DNA of 64,000 bases from Shewanella oncorhynchi (GTDB lineage: Bacteria; Pseudomonadota; Gammaproteobacteria; Enterobacterales; Shewanellaceae), in NCBI RefSeq assembly GCF_012584455.1, contig NZ_JABAEB010000008.1, positions 174,778 to 238,777 on the forward strand, read 5' to 3'. The stretch's first letter is position 1. Every line of letters starts with the position of its first letter. The position numbers and the translations under genes are program-made. The notes under the pieces are model-generated. The model was not told where the DNA came from. It made no database searches and saw only the letters and a list, made by a program, of their open reading frames with translations. Positions 8,297-17,922 of this stretch are shown here, piece by piece.

Positions 8297-9319
8297 CTAA
8301 TACGGCACTAGGCTCAGTGGTGGTTCGCTAAGGGCAAATAATTGCTCTTTGAACGCCAAAATCTGCTGTTCCCAATACTTTTCATCCCCAAACCAAGGGA
8401 AGTTCATCGGGAAGGCCGGATCGTCCCAGCGACGGCCAATCCACGCGTTGTAATGCACCATACGCAGCGCCCGCAGCGGTTCAATCAAGGCTAACTGTCT
8501 TGTATCAAACTCACAAAATTCTTCATAGGCTTCGAGTAAGATCTCAAGCTGCATCAGTTGCTGCGCTCTATCCCCGGTTAGCATCATCCATAAATCTTGA
8601 ATCGCCGGTCCCATGCGAGCATCGTCTAAATCGACGAATCCGGGACCGTCTGGCGTCCACAAAATATTGCCTGGGTGTAAATCGCCGTGCAAACGAATGG
8701 CCGCAAAATCTTGGCGATCCCAAATCGCATTCGCCTTAGCCAGCACCTGCTCTACGACGGTAAAGAACGGCAAGCGTAGGCTATTAGGCACCAGATTAGA
8801 TTGCTTTAACCACGCGAGCGGCTCGGCGCCTAAAATCTGCGGATTCAGCGGTTCACGTTCAGCAAATACCGTTTGCGCCGCGTACTGGTGTATCCGACCA
8901 ATAAACCGACCCACTAATTCCAGCTGCTCTAAATTATCGACTTCGAAGGCGCGACCACCCAAGGAAGGAAACAGGGTAAATCGATAACCTTGGTACTTGT
9001 GTAACGTATGGCCTTCGATAATTACAGGTACGGCAATCGGGATATCTTCTGCCGCGAGTGCGAGCGCATAATCATGTTCCTCTTGGATCTGCGCATCGCT
9101 CCAACGGTCTGGGCGATAGAACTTCACCACATAACGCAGCCCTTCATCGCTACGGAACTGATACACGCGGTTCTCGTAACTGTTCAGCGCGAGTAAGCCC
9201 GTTTCCGGGTACACGCCCAGACTTTCGATCGCATCTAAGATCAAATCCGGTGTTAGGGCTTGAAAATGGAACTCAGCGCCGCTAGAACTCGTGGCCGGTG
9301 GCGTCATATTCTGACTCAT
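8297..9319 (-). CDS. srkA: Stress response kinase A (YihE/RdoA)
   Basis: The 340-residue cytosolic Ser/Thr kinase has a choline-kinase-like (APH) fold. The catalytic loop is seen as LHGDLHPGNILW and the metal-binding DFG equivalent as FVDLDDARMGP. The length matches E. coli SrkA (328). In E. coli the kinase counteracts MazEF-dependent death and responds to envelope stress through Cpx. The gene lies two bases after the DUF3630-like gene and upstream of dsbA, forming a minus-strand transcript starting with the lipoprotein gene. Confidence 0.92.
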   Translation of the reverse strand: MSQNMTPPATSSSGAEFHFQALTPDLILDAIESLGVYPETGLLALNSYENRVYQFRSDEGLRYVVKFYRPDRWSDAQIQEEHDYALALAAEDIPIAVPVIIEGHTLHKYQGYRFTLFPSLGGRAFEVDNLEQLELVGRFIGRIHQYAAQTVFAEREPLNPQILGAEPLAWLKQSNLVPNSLRLPFFTVVEQVLAKANAIWDRQDFAAIRLHGDLHPGNILWTPDGPGFVDLDDARMGPAIQDLWMMLTGDRAQQLMQLEILLEAYEEFCEFDTRQLALIEPLRALRMVHYNAWIGRRWDDPAFPMNFPWFGDEKYWEQQILAFKEQLFALSEPPLSLVPY

Positions 9320-9321
9320 AT

Positions 9322-9669
9322 TCAGTTCACTCTTAGGTGAGGTTGCAGCAAAGTGGCTAAGTATTCCAGCACCTCAAAATCGGCTTCTCGTTCGGTCGAG
9401 AGCCAGCAAATGTTGCCGTAAAACTCATAATTGAGCCATAACTGGCTGCCTTCAAATTCTAATAACCATTGGTGCCTATCGGCGCCCCACTGACGCTCGC
9501 GCACAGTGCAATCGAGCGCCGCGGCTAAGGGTTCGGCAAAATCGGCGAAACGATCAAAATCGATATCCGCACTGACCGCTAAACTTAAGGCACTTCTATC
9601 TAAGCGAATAGTATCTAAGCTAATGGTATCTAAGCTTATGGCTTTTAAATGCGTGCTTGGTAATTTCAT
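9322..9669 (-). CDS. DUF3630-like small protein
   Basis: The 115-residue soluble protein resembles the DUF3630 family of marine gammaproteobacteria: a domain from about residue 30 with QWLLEFEGSQLWLNYEFYGNICWLS. No function is known. The N-terminal 25 residues are repetitive (ISLDT ISLDT IRLDR) because the DNA there is a 15-base tandem repeat; the true family domain may start later. It lies between selO and srkA with very short gaps, so it is part of that operon. Confidence 0.6.
   Translation of the reverse strand: MKLPSTHLKAISLDTISLDTIRLDRSALSLAVSADIDFDRFADFAEPLAAALDCTVRERQWGADRHQWLLEFEGSQLWLNYEFYGNICWLSTEREADFEVLEYLATLLQPHLRVN
9599..9643. repeat. Three 15-base tandem repeats inside the DUF3630-like gene
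   Basis: Three adjacent 15-base units begin TCTAAGC and differ at two to four positions. They keep the reading frame and encode the repeated ISLDT-type pentapeptides near the protein N-terminus. Confidence 0.8.
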
Positions 9670-9682
9670 GCTTGTTATCCCA

Positions 9683-11137
9683 TCAACTACTACATGACAT
9701 GATCAAACCTTGGCCCCAGTCCGGTGGACGCTTGGCCAAGTCTTCATGCTCTGCGTGTTCGGCAAAGGGCTGAGTTAAGATTTTTTGCAGCAAATGCAGC
9801 GGCGCAAGATTACCCTCTTCCACTGCGATTATCGCCTCTTGGGCTAAATAGTTACGCAAAATATATTTGGGATTCACACTATTGCGCTCTGTTTGCCACG
9901 TTGGGATATCCGCTACTGCGCCCAATCGCTGTTGATAAGCTTGATACCAAGCATCAAACTGGCTGACATCAATAAAGTCATCCCGTAGCGCACTGTGTTT
10001 GCTGGTTGGATCTAACTTGCCTAATTGACGCCAAGTCTGAGTGTAATCGAGTTGATTTTTCTCCATCAGCACAGTGAATCGACCTATAAGTTCGAGATCC
10101 TGTTTGTCCTGCTCTACCGACGACACATCAACTGCTGATAGACCTAGTTTTGCCCGCATCAAGCGCAAATAAGGCTGCACTAGCGCCTCTTGGTATTGAT
10201 TAAGAATGGCAATTAAGTCATCGGATGGGATCACTGGTGTGAGCGCCTGCGCTAAACGTTGCAAGTTCCACAAACCGACTCCCGGCTGCTGACCAAAGGC
10301 ATAGCGACCTTCGGGATCAGAATGATTACAGATAAAGTCTTCTTGGAATGTATCGAGGAACGCAAAGGGACCGAAGTCAAAACTGTCACCCAGAATCGAC
10401 ATATTGTCTGTGTTCATCACGCCATGGGCAAAACCGACCGCCTGCCAGTGGGCAATCATCTTAGCGGTATCTTGCACTACCTGTAAAAACCACGCTTTAT
10501 AGCCTGCGGCATCACAACTCAAATGGGGATAATGCTGAGTAATAGTGAAGTTGAGTAATTGAATCAGCTTATCGGCACGGCCGCGCTCACTGTGGCAGAA
10601 AAACTCGAAATGACCGAAACGAATGTGGCTGCGGGCTAAACGCACGGTAATGGCTGCAGTTTCTTGGCTCTCACGCCATACGGGCAAGTCAGAGCCAATC
10701 ACGGCCAAAGCGCGAGTCGTCGGCACATGTAAATGATGCAGCGCCTCAGAGACTAAAAACTCACGCACCGCGGAGCGCATCACAGCGCGGCCATCACCAC
10801 GGCGCGAATAAGGCGTCGGACCGCCGCCTTTAAGGGCGACATCCCATGCGCCATTTGGACCAATCGCTTCACCTAAAATGATCGAGCGTCCATCCCCTAA
10901 GCGCGGCGTGTAACCGCCAAATTGGTGGCCGCTATACACTTGGGCATAGTAAGTCGCGCCATCGACGGCAGCATTGCCAGATAAGCCCAATAACAGCTCA
11001 TCGGTGGGTTGGCTCAAGCCAATCAATTGCGCGGCGTCATTACTCCATGCCAGCCATTCAGGCTTAGTTATCCCTTGTGGATATACTTGCGAGTAAAACT
11101 CAGGCAGCTGAGTAAAAAAATCCTGTTTAAACTTCAT
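9683..11137 (-). CDS. selO: Protein adenylyltransferase SelO (YdiU)
   Basis: The protein of about 484 residues is a pseudokinase-fold enzyme that transfers AMP from ATP onto Ser, Thr or Tyr of target proteins, linked in E. coli to redox stress. Visible signatures are the nucleotide loop [22 protein letters not shown], the metal-binding NTDNMSILG and DFGPFAFLD. The extreme C-terminus ends CSS; in eukaryotic SelO selenocysteine sits at this cysteine. The ATG at 11137 has AGGTGG five bases upstream and is preferred over the in-frame GTG at 11146. It starts nine bases after the upstream lipoprotein gene. Confidence 0.93.
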   Translation of the reverse strand: MKFKQDFFTQLPEFYSQVYPQGITKPEWLAWSNDAAQLIGLSQPTDELLLGLSGNAAVDGATYYAQVYSGHQFGGYTPRLGDGRSIILGEAIGPNGAWDVALKGGGPTPYSRRGDGRAVMRSAVREFLVSEALHHLHVPTTRALAVIGSDLPVWRESQETAAITVRLARSHIRFGHFEFFCHSERGRADKLIQLLNFTITQHYPHLSCDAAGYKAWFLQVVQDTAKMIAHWQAVGFAHGVMNTDNMSILGDSFDFGPFAFLDTFQEDFICNHSDPEGRYAFGQQPGVGLWNLQRLAQALTPVIPSDDLIAILNQYQEALVQPYLRLMRAKLGLSAVDVSSVEQDKQDLELIGRFTVLMEKNQLDYTQTWRQLGKLDPTSKHSALRDDFIDVSQFDAWYQAYQQRLGAVADIPTWQTERNSVNPKYILRNYLAQEAIIAVEEGNLAPLHLLQKILTQPFAEHAEHEDLAKRPPDWGQGLIMSCSS

Positions 11138-11146
11138 CTTGTCCAC

Positions 11147-11458
11147 CTATTGGCTCATGGTCTTGCAAACCAGCACCGATTTATCGTCGAACTCGCATAG
11201 GTGCCCACATTGGTAAGATCCAAGGCCAAAACCACTCACGCCAGAACGACTTAGACGTTGCATACCATGAGCCTTGCTCTGGCATTGCTCTAGAGTATCG
11301 TAGTAACCATTAATATCTTCGGCCTGCAAAGGTGTCACCGGAATGGCACTCACATCGGGATAATAAAATAGGGTCCATTCTGGGGTTTTAGTACAGCCAC
11401 TGAGTAGCAATAATCCAAGCCCGAATAAGACATTCGGTAAGGCATAGCTTAGTTTCAT
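11147..11458 (-). CDS. Small lipoprotein of unknown function
   Basis: The protein of about 103 residues has a signal peptide with lipobox LLSGC, so it is predicted to be lipid-anchored. Four further cysteines (EQCQSK, YQCGHLC, LVCKT) in the mature part could form disulfides, which would suit the nearby dsbA. The start at 11458 (GGGG site upstream) is chosen over a longer in-frame form that would add a basic tail before the signal peptide. It heads the selO-DUF3630-srkA operon. Confidence 0.75.
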   Translation of the reverse strand: MKLSYALPNVLFGLGLLLLSGCTKTPEWTLFYYPDVSAIPVTPLQAEDINGYYDTLEQCQSKAHGMQRLSRSGVSGFGLGSYQCGHLCEFDDKSVLVCKTMSQ

Positions 11459-11483
11459 TTTTCCCCTATTAAGCCCATAAAAA

Positions 11484-11506
11484 AAGCGAACCTTAGTTCG
11501 CCTTTT
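11484..11506 (-). terminator. Terminator of the membrane-anchored protein gene
   Basis: The hairpin GCGAAC / GTTCGC (11486-11501) with a four-base loop is followed on the minus strand by about seven T. It ends the transcript from 12438 and so separates it from the lipoprotein-selO operon. Confidence 0.75.
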
Positions 11507-11601
11507 GCGCATTCAGTTAGCAGGGATTCTACACTGCTTAGACGAGGGAAATAACCGCTTTTCGACTAAGGGTTTACCCGCTAAGCGCTCCCTACAACAT
11601 A

Positions 11602-12438
11602 TCAAGCCGTGGTTGCTTTAGTCTGTGCTTTCTCAATCCGGTTGATTCGGCCCTCAAAGCCAGTGACAGTGCCATCGCTCAGCCCAAGCTCAAGTGCTTT
11701 ACGACAGATGACAATGGCGGCATCGAAGGCTTGGGTATCATTTAGCAAGGTGGCTAAATGCAGGAAACCGGAAGATTTAAGCTCAGTATCTTTGCCGTGC
11801 TCGGCGCTAGCCGCTTGGAACAGTGCAATATACTCTTCCGCTAATTGAGCACCATAGTTGAGGTAATCCGCCGATTTACGCTGTTTGTAGCATTCAGCAA
11901 TCATATTTTGCAGCGCGGTATAGCGAGCACTGGCTGACGTCGCTCCTTGATACTCCTCAAAGGCACGAACTAAGGTCACATTCGCCCAAGCCCCTGGCGC
12001 ACCGACCTCAGAACGTGTGTTCGATGCTGGCTCTGCGTCATCTTGGGTGTCAGCTTGTTCATCTGTAGGCGTAGTGCCTAAAATGATCACCGCCTCTTCG
12101 TTATGGGCTGCAGGTATATCGACTTCGATGATATCTGTGTCTAGCGCCACCGAAATGCTCGCAGGGCTTTCGGTCTCACGGGGCATTAATTCGGCTTCAA
12201 CTTCGATAACGGGCTCTACTTCAGCCACGCCAGTATCCTCAACCCTTTTAACTGGCTCAGGTTCTAAACGCTCGGGCTCAGCAGCGGAGAAAATAGGTGC
12301 CTCTTCGGTGGGAACTACAGGTTTTACCGAGGTCGACTTGGGTTTCATCGCCTCTTGTTCTTCTTTCGCCAATCGCTGCGCGCGAAGGAATAAAAACACC
12401 CCGACAGCAATCAGTATAAATACGACTAAGATCTTCAT
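11602..12438 (-). CDS. Membrane-anchored protein with acidic linker and helical C-terminus
   Basis: The 278-residue protein is not recognised. Residues 3-20 form one membrane helix. Residues about 25-145 are an acidic, Pro/Glu-rich, probably disordered linker. Residues about 150-265 look like a helical repeat bundle (TPR-like: AFEEYQGATSASARYTAL, DAAIVICRKALELGL). The topology suggests a tail facing either side of the inner membrane acting as a scaffold; this is inference. It is a single-gene transcript with its own terminator. Confidence 0.65.
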   Translation of the reverse strand: MKILVVFILIAVGVFLFLRAQRLAKEEQEAMKPKSTSVKPVVPTEEAPIFSAAEPERLEPEPVKRVEDTGVAEVEPVIEVEAELMPRETESPASISVALDTDIIEVDIPAAHNEEAVIILGTTPTDEQADTQDDAEPASNTRSEVGAPGAWANVTLVRAFEEYQGATSASARYTALQNMIAECYKQRKSADYLNYGAQLAEEYIALFQAASAEHGKDTELKSSGFLHLATLLNDTQAFDAAIVICRKALELGLSDGTVTGFEGRINRIEKAQTKATTA

Positions 12439-12711
12439 TCTTGTTCACCTTTGATGGCCGCTTCTCATCAGAAGCCGTGTCAATGGGTTTGCCAACGTCC
12501 ATCAGGACAGTGTCCATGGCAACCGAGTCTAGCTAAAAATTGAGCAGAGATTAACCGCTATTAAAGTCCATTGTGTCGGTGCAAATCAAGTATTTATGCC
12601 TTTTTATACGATCTTGCGCTCAAATAGTTATAGCCAATTGCGCTAGACTGGCACAATCGAGTTCCCTAATCCCCCCATCCACCTGCTTATAACAAACATA
12701 AGGAAAACCTG

Positions 12712-13071
12712 ATGCAAAGTATTCTTATCGTGGCCCATGCCAGTCCCTACGGAACAGAAAAGCTATTTAATAGCTTACGCATCGCATTAGCCCTGAAGGA
12801 TCAGGACGAGCAAGCGGTCGATCTTAAACTTTTTCTCATGTCAGATGCCGTGTTTGGCGCACTCAAAAATCAAACCACACCTGACTTAAGCTACAACCTG
12901 CAGCAGATGTTTGAAATTCTCTCGGCACAGCAAGTTCCGATTCTACTTTGCAAGACCTGCGCTCAAGCACGAGGCGTCACAGCGGAAATGATTATCGAAG
13001 GTGCGCACATAGGCACACTACAAGATTTAACTCGCTGGACACTGGCCGCCGACAAAGTGATGCATATCTAA
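12712..13071 (+). CDS. DsrE/TusD-like sulfur-relay family protein
   Basis: The 119-residue protein has the DsrE/F fold: an N-terminal ILIVAHASPYGTEKLFNSLRIALAL strand-loop-helix, a middle KLFLMSDAVFGAL and LLCKTCAQARGV. The cysteines of CKTC lie where DsrE-type proteins often have their active thiol. It may handle persulfide sulfur, but many relatives have no known role. SD AAGGA is eight bases upstream. A stem-loop follows, then the YgbA-like gene. Confidence 0.8.
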   Translation: MQSILIVAHASPYGTEKLFNSLRIALALKDQDEQAVDLKLFLMSDAVFGALKNQTTPDLSYNLQQMFEILSAQQVPILLCKTCAQARGVTAEMIIEGAHIGTLQDLTRWTLAADKVMHI

Positions 13072-13140
13072 GATTTATTTTTAGGTGTGACATTGGGGAT
13101 AGTTGGATTATTTAAAGCCCCATTTTGTGCGCACCTTCAT

Positions 13141-13173
13141 AAATTGGCGCTTTCGTTTTGTCAGCGCCAATTT
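13141..13173. repeat. Perfect 11-base inverted repeat between dsrE-like and ygbA-like genes
   Basis: The arms AAATTGGCGCT and AGCGCCAATTT are separated by 11 bases. It could act as a terminator for the dsrE-like transcript, as an operator for the next gene, or both; only a short T-run follows. Confidence 0.6.
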
Positions 13174-13218
13174 CACTACCTATGATGGGATATCCGAGTG
13201 ACAAGCTAAGGTATTCCA

Positions 13219-13617
13219 ATGGGCACAGCCACACTGCTTACGGGCAAACTCCTGTACGAACACCAAACCATTGCCGCAATGGTGACAATTTATTGCAAGG
13301 CGAAACACCAAGGCCAAGACGCGACGAGCCTATGTGCAGATTGCATTGAGTTATTGGATTATGCCGCAACACGCCTAGATCGCTGCCCCTACGGACAAAA
13401 CAAACCCACCTGTAATAAATGCCCAGTGCATTGCTACAAACCCGCGCAGAAACAAATCGTCAAAGAGATCATGATCTTCTCCGGTCCACGGATGTTATTA
13501 CCGCATCCCGTTCGTGCAATCAAACACTTACTCGCGGAACGCATTCCTGTTCCCAGCGTTGTGCCCGAGGCGGCTTCAAATCGTCATCAGCGCATAGCAA
13601 GCCAACAGAAAAACTAA
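13219..13617 (+). CDS. YgbA-like (nitrous oxide-stimulated promoter family) protein
   Basis: The 132-residue protein has the family core TIAAMVTIYCKAKHQG and a set of conserved cysteines: LCADC, DRCPYG, KPTCNKCPVHCY, which probably bind a metal or Fe-S centre. The E. coli relative YgbA is NsrR-regulated and linked to nitric oxide stress. The function is unproven. SD TAAGGT precedes the ATG. The arginine/histidine-rich tail after residue 100 is variable. Confidence 0.8.
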   Translation: MGTATLLTGKLLYEHQTIAAMVTIYCKAKHQGQDATSLCADCIELLDYAATRLDRCPYGQNKPTCNKCPVHCYKPAQKQIVKEIMIFSGPRMLLPHPVRAIKHLLAERIPVPSVVPEAASNRHQRIASQQKN

Positions 13618-13674
13618 CGGCGATACTTTTACCGAGCCGATTTCCCTGATATAACAGGGCTCGAGGTATCGCAT

Positions 13675-14589
13675 ATGAACGAGTTTCATAGTTTTTTCAC
13701 TCAAGCTTACTGGTGGTTGTCATTATTTGGAGGCGTACATTGCCTCGCGTTAGCTATTTATATTCGCTATTTTTATCACCCAGACGCTAACCAAAAACTC
13801 CTCGCCGCTTTCTTAAGTCTTATTGCTCTATACTTCCTCACGGGTATGTTAAACCGCGATAACAGTCCAATTCCCATTCATATCCTATTCAATCTGATTA
13901 ACCCCATCTATTTTTTGCTCATGCCTTTGCTCTATCTATATTGCAAACGCAGTTTAGCACCAACCAATAAACCGCTAGGGTTTTCAAAGCATTACTGGCC
14001 ATCTGCATTAACATTAGTTTTCGCCATTTTAGATATTGCCCTAAGATTAACTGCGCATCCCATTAACGAGTGGCAACCCATAGCTCTGATGCTTAAAGAA
14101 ATGAGTATCAGCCAATGGGGTGCTCTACTCCCAGCGCTGTTATCTGTACAAACCTGTTTTTACTTTATCGCGCTGTGGATGTTGTTTCGTCGACATAAAC
14201 GCAATCAAAGAGATGTCACTCAAACCCAAGAGGCGCTCGGCACCATTCGGTTTCGTTGGCTGATAAGCTTGACCTTGGCCATGTTGTTGAATTGGTTAAT
14301 CCGCGTATTTGTGGTGATTTTGCCTTTCTATCTTGGTGATAATCTATCGCTACTTTCCCACGCATTGCCAAGGCTGACCTTACTACTGAGCATGTATATG
14401 CTGGCGGTATATGGGCTAAAGCAAATCACCCGCTCTGCCTACTTAAAAGGCCGCATGGCCGAACCAGAGCTAGAGCAACGCCCACTCGTCATTGAAAATA
14501 TTCTCACCCCAGAGGAGTATGAATTTTTGCATCAAGTTCAGCAGGACGATGCAGAAAAAAACCAAGGTTCTTCGCCACCTAAGAACTAA
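13675..14589 (+). CDS. Seven-helix membrane protein resembling the sensor half of AraC-type regulators
   Basis: The 304-residue protein has about seven hydrophobic segments between residues 10 and 255, followed by a charged 45-residue cytoplasmic tail containing ILTPEEYEFLHQVQQ. This pattern matches membrane-bound AraC-family regulators whose helical sensor is followed by a DNA-binding domain, but the frame stops where that domain should begin. The 150 bases before the next gene cannot encode one. It may be a truncated regulator or a separate membrane family; no function is assigned. Confidence 0.55.
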   Translation: MNEFHSFFTQAYWWLSLFGGVHCLALAIYIRYFYHPDANQKLLAAFLSLIALYFLTGMLNRDNSPIPIHILFNLINPIYFLLMPLLYLYCKRSLAPTNKPLGFSKHYWPSALTLVFAILDIALRLTAHPINEWQPIALMLKEMSISQWGALLPALLSVQTCFYFIALWMLFRRHKRNQRDVTQTQEALGTIRFRWLISLTLAMLLNWLIRVFVVILPFYLGDNLSLLSHALPRLTLLLSMYMLAVYGLKQITRSAYLKGRMAEPELEQRPLVIENILTPEEYEFLHQVQQDDAEKNQGSSPPKN

Positions 14590-14741
14590 TTGGCGAAACT
14601 GCACTCCAATCATCACCACCAATATCACTCCAACCATTAAGTCGAACACTGAACCTAAGCTGACACATATGTCACTTTTGGCTGTCATTTGTGTCGATAA
14701 AGGCTAGTCTGGAACAACTAAAGACTTGAAGAGGCGTTACC

Positions 14742-15326
14742 ATGAAATCATTTTTAACAGCCATTGCGGCATCAACATGCCTTATTGTGAGCCTATTTGC
14801 TGCCCCAACTGTACATGCAGATGAAAGCTACGATCAGGCAGTAGTCAATTTCCAAAAAGCGAAAGAAACCAGTAAATTTTTCGACACAGCCTATGGCTAT
14901 GCTTTATTCCCAACTGTGGGTAAAGGCGGAATTGGGATCGGTGCAGCCTATGGCAAAGGCCGAGTCTACCAAGGCGGTGCCTATATGGGTGATTCGAGTC
15001 TGACTCAATTATCCATCGGTTTTCAATTAGGTGGGCAGGCCTACAGCGAGATCATCTTCTTTAAAGATGCCAAAGCCTATGAAGCCTTCACGAGCGGCAG
15101 TTTCGAGTTTGACGCCCAAGCGTCGGCAGTTGCCATCAACATGGGAGCAAGCGCTCAAGCAGGAACCACAGGCAACTCAGCAGGCGCAGGCCAATCGGGT
15201 GGTAATCGCTCAGCAAGCGGCTCTTATATCAACGGTATGGCGGTATTTACCGCAGCAAAAGGCGGCTTAATGTTTGAAGCCGCTCTTGCGGGTCAAGCCT
15301 TTAGCTTCGAGCCTAAAGCTAACTAA
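14742..15326 (+). CDS. Secreted SYLF/YSC84-domain protein
   Basis: The 194-residue precursor has a signal peptide (cut near HADES). The mature part is a SYLF lipid-binding domain: YGYALFPTVGKGGIGIGAAYGKGRVY, then LSIGFQLGGQAYSEIIFF, and a Gly/Ser/Ala-rich insert (residues about 145-165). SYLF domains bind phosphoinositides in eukaryotes; the bacterial role is unclear, with a periplasmic or envelope site expected. It is a single gene with a strong terminator. Confidence 0.85.
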   Translation: MKSFLTAIAASTCLIVSLFAAPTVHADESYDQAVVNFQKAKETSKFFDTAYGYALFPTVGKGGIGIGAAYGKGRVYQGGAYMGDSSLTQLSIGFQLGGQAYSEIIFFKDAKAYEAFTSGSFEFDAQASAVAINMGASAQAGTTGNSAGAGQSGGNRSASGSYINGMAVFTAAKGGLMFEAALAGQAFSFEPKAN

Positions 15327-15351
15327 CACGAACCATTCGACTGTGATATCA

Positions 15352-15382
15352 AACGGCGAGCCTAAATGCTCGCCGTTTTTTC
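15352..15382 (+). terminator. Terminator of the SYLF gene
   Basis: The perfect stem AACGGCGAGC / GCTCGCCGTT with a six-base loop is followed by TTTTTT. Confidence 0.9.
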
Positions 15383-15561
15383 TTAAATGATTACCTCAAG
15401 CTTCTGACTCAGATGTTCTAACTAAAACCAAGTCATTAGGATTGAGCGAAATAAGTTGAAATGCATATAGTTGTGCGATTGGGAATAGCGACATAATGAC
15501 GTGTATAAAACAGGCTGAAATAGAGAGAGTTGTTTGCTCAAAATCAAAAAACTTCAGTTAA

Positions 15562-15590
15562 CAAAATACCCACCATACTTTGGTGGGCAT
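15562..15590 (-). terminator. Probable terminator of the arsR-arsJ operon
   Basis: The hairpin formed by ACCCACCA and TGGTGGGC (15568-15588) lies 48 bases after the arsJ stop. On the minus strand it is followed only by ATTTTG, so it is weak. The rest of the 15383-15635 gap shows nothing else. Confidence 0.5.
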
Positions 15591-15635
15591 TGAATAAAAA
15601 CAACCGCAACAACTCAGGGATAGCTTAGGTAAGTA

Positions 15636-16886
15636 TTAAGCACCATCTGATATCGCTTTATGCCGAGGCAGTTTGATTGAGATAAGCGCCGCTAACGCAA
15701 TAAATGCCGCCGATATCCACAGACAAGCCGCCATGCCATACACTTGATACACCCAGCCAGACAACACAGTGCCGATCAAGCGTCCCATAGCATTCGCCAT
15801 GTAGTAAAAACCCACATCTAACGATACGCCATCTTCATCCGCATAACTGACGATAAGATAGCTGTGTAATGAAGAGTTGATCGCGAATAAGGCGCCAAAC
15901 AGCATCAATCCCCAAATCAGTATATTCTCGGCATGAAAGTCATAACTTATCGCCAGCGCAATGCCTGCTGGCACTATGCTCAATATCGCCGCCCAACCTA
16001 AGGCGCTACGTCCATCGGGAACCTTGTTTTTGCCCGCCGACTTTGTCCCCGTCAATCGAGGCGCAAAGCCTTGCACTATGCCATAACCTATCACCCAGAG
16101 TGCGAGAAAACCGCCGACATACCAATGATCCCAACCAAAGGTTGAGGCCAAATAAACGGGTAAAGCCACCACAAACCACACATCCCGCGCACCAAACAAA
16201 AACATGCGTGCGGCAGAAAGCGTGTTTACCGCCGGACTCTTAGAGAAAATTTCCGTGAACTTAGGTTTGTTTTTGGCTTTACCTAAATCGCGCTGCAAAC
16301 TTAACAGACTAAAAATCCACACCAGCAATAGGCCAATCGCCATGCCTAACACGGCCAGCTGGAATCCAAACAGGGTCAGCAAGGCGCCGCCCAAGAAGAA
16401 CCCCGCGCCCTTTAGCGCATTTTTGGATCCAGTGAGCATGGCAACCCACTTATACAGCTCACCCTGAGCATCATTGGGCACCAACAACTTGATACTGCTT
16501 TTTGCACTCATTTTATTGAGATCTTTAGCGATACCCGACAAGGCCTGCGCCGCCATCACCCAAGCAACCGTCAGCATACCGCTAGGCACAAGCAGCATGC
16601 TAAGGGCAACAATCTGCATAAATAGGCCCACATTCATGGTCTTATTTAAGCCTAAACGCGCCCCGAGCCAGCCGCCGACTAAGTTCGTTACCACCCCAAA
16701 GATTTCATAGAAGAGGAATAGCATGGCAATTTGCAGTGGGCTATAACCTAAGCCATGAAAATGGAGCACCACTAACATACGTAATGTGCCATCGGTGAGC
16801 GTGAATGCCCAATAGTTGCCTGTGACCACCAAATACTGGCGGATCTCGGGTGATATGTTAGACAAAAAACCAGTCAGCTTACCCAT
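15636..16886 (-). CDS. arsJ: ArsJ, major facilitator exporter of 1-arseno-3-phosphoglycerate
   Basis: The 416-residue MFS protein has twelve predicted helices and the ArsJ-type N-terminus (QYLVVTGNYWAFTLTDGTLRML). ArsJ works with a GAPDH that arsenylates glyceraldehyde 3-phosphate; the unstable product is exported and breaks down outside, removing arsenate. The GAPDH gene lies five bases upstream, the signature pairing of this pathway. It is the last gene of the arsR-arsP-trx-gap-arsJ unit. Confidence 0.9.
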   Translation of the reverse strand: MGKLTGFLSNISPEIRQYLVVTGNYWAFTLTDGTLRMLVVLHFHGLGYSPLQIAMLFLFYEIFGVVTNLVGGWLGARLGLNKTMNVGLFMQIVALSMLLVPSGMLTVAWVMAAQALSGIAKDLNKMSAKSSIKLLVPNDAQGELYKWVAMLTGSKNALKGAGFFLGGALLTLFGFQLAVLGMAIGLLLVWIFSLLSLQRDLGKAKNKPKFTEIFSKSPAVNTLSAARMFLFGARDVWFVVALPVYLASTFGWDHWYVGGFLALWVIGYGIVQGFAPRLTGTKSAGKNKVPDGRSALGWAAILSIVPAGIALAISYDFHAENILIWGLMLFGALFAINSSLHSYLIVSYADEDGVSLDVGFYYMANAMGRLIGTVLSGWVYQVYGMAACLWISAAFIALAALISIKLPRHKAISDGA

Positions 16887-16891
16887 AAAGC

Positions 16892-17902
16892 TTATGCCTT
16901 ATCCATCAGACCGACCATGCGGGCCAGTTCGACGGTGCGATTGGCATAGCCCCACTCGTTGTCATACCAAGCGTAGAGTTTGACCTGAGTGCCATTGATA
17001 ATCATGGTCGATAACGCATCGATAATGCTCGAACGCGGATCGGTTTTATAATCGACCGAGACTAATGGACGTTCCTCATAACCTAAAATGCCTTTTAGCG
17101 GTCCGTCTGCCGCTTCTTTTAACAGGCGATTGACTTCAGCTTCGGTCGTTTTGCGACTCACCTCAAACACGCAATCGGTTAATGAGGCATTCGCTAATGG
17201 CACCCGCACCGCATGGCCGTTAAGCTTACCTTTGAGTTCAGGGAAAATATGGGTAATTGCCGTCGCTGAGCCTGTTGTCGTAGGGATTAGGCTTAAACCA
17301 CAGGCCCGTGCACGGCGGAGGTCTTTATGCGGCGCATCTAAAATTGTTTGAGTGTTGGTAATATCATGAATGGTTGTCATGGAACCATGCACTATACCGA
17401 GGTTTTCGTGGATCACTTTGACGATTGGCGCCAAACAGTTAGTGGTACAGGAGGCCGCAGTCACAATCGGATGAATGGCTTTGTCATAGAGTTGATGATT
17501 CACCCCCATGACAACGTTTAACACGCCCTCTTCTTTAACGGGCGCTGTGACCACAACGCGTTTAACGCCTTGATCTAAATAAGCTTGCAGCACTTCTTTG
17601 GTTTTCATCTTACCCGAGGCTTCAATCACAACATCACAACCGGACCAATCGGTTTCCCCGATGGTTTTATTGCGAGTACAGCGAATACGCTTACCATCGA
17701 TAATGATGTCATTACCCTCGGCATTAGCCTCGTACTGCCAGCGACCATGCACAGAGTCGAATGTGAGCAAATGGGCTAAGGTCGCCGCATCCCCAGCGGG
17801 ATCATTAATCTGCACAAACTCAACCTCTTCCCAGCCCCAAGCAGCGCGTAATGCTAAACGTCCCATACGGCCAAAGCCATTTATCCCGATTTTGATTGTC
17901 AT
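16892..17902 (-). CDS. ArsJ-associated glyceraldehyde-3-phosphate dehydrogenase
   Basis: The 336-residue protein is a type I GAPDH with the Rossmann start [17 protein letters not shown] and the catalytic cysteine in SCTTNCLAP. In arsenic operons this enzyme uses arsenate in place of phosphate to form 1-arseno-3-phosphoglycerate for ArsJ. Its location next to arsJ, not with glycolytic genes, supports that role. The ATG at 17902 has AAGGA seven bases upstream and is preferred over the GTG at 17917. Confidence 0.92.
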   Translation of the reverse strand: MTIKIGINGFGRMGRLALRAAWGWEEVEFVQINDPAGDAATLAHLLTFDSVHGRWQYEANAEGNDIIIDGKRIRCTRNKTIGETDWSGCDVVIEASGKMKTKEVLQAYLDQGVKRVVVTAPVKEEGVLNVVMGVNHQLYDKAIHPIVTAASCTTNCLAPIVKVIHENLGIVHGSMTTIHDITNTQTILDAPHKDLRRARACGLSLIPTTTGSATAITHIFPELKGKLNGHAVRVPLANASLTDCVFEVSRKTTEAEVNRLLKEAADGPLKGILGYEERPLVSVDYKTDPRSSIIDALSTMIINGTQVKLYAWYDNEWGYANRTVELARMVGLMDKA

Positions 17903-17922
17903 ACCTGCATCCTTCACACTCA

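Noticed and set aside
14661..14674. Palindrome TGACACATATGTCA upstream of the SYLF gene
   Set aside because: It looks operator-like but matches no known site closely, and no promoter could be aligned to it.
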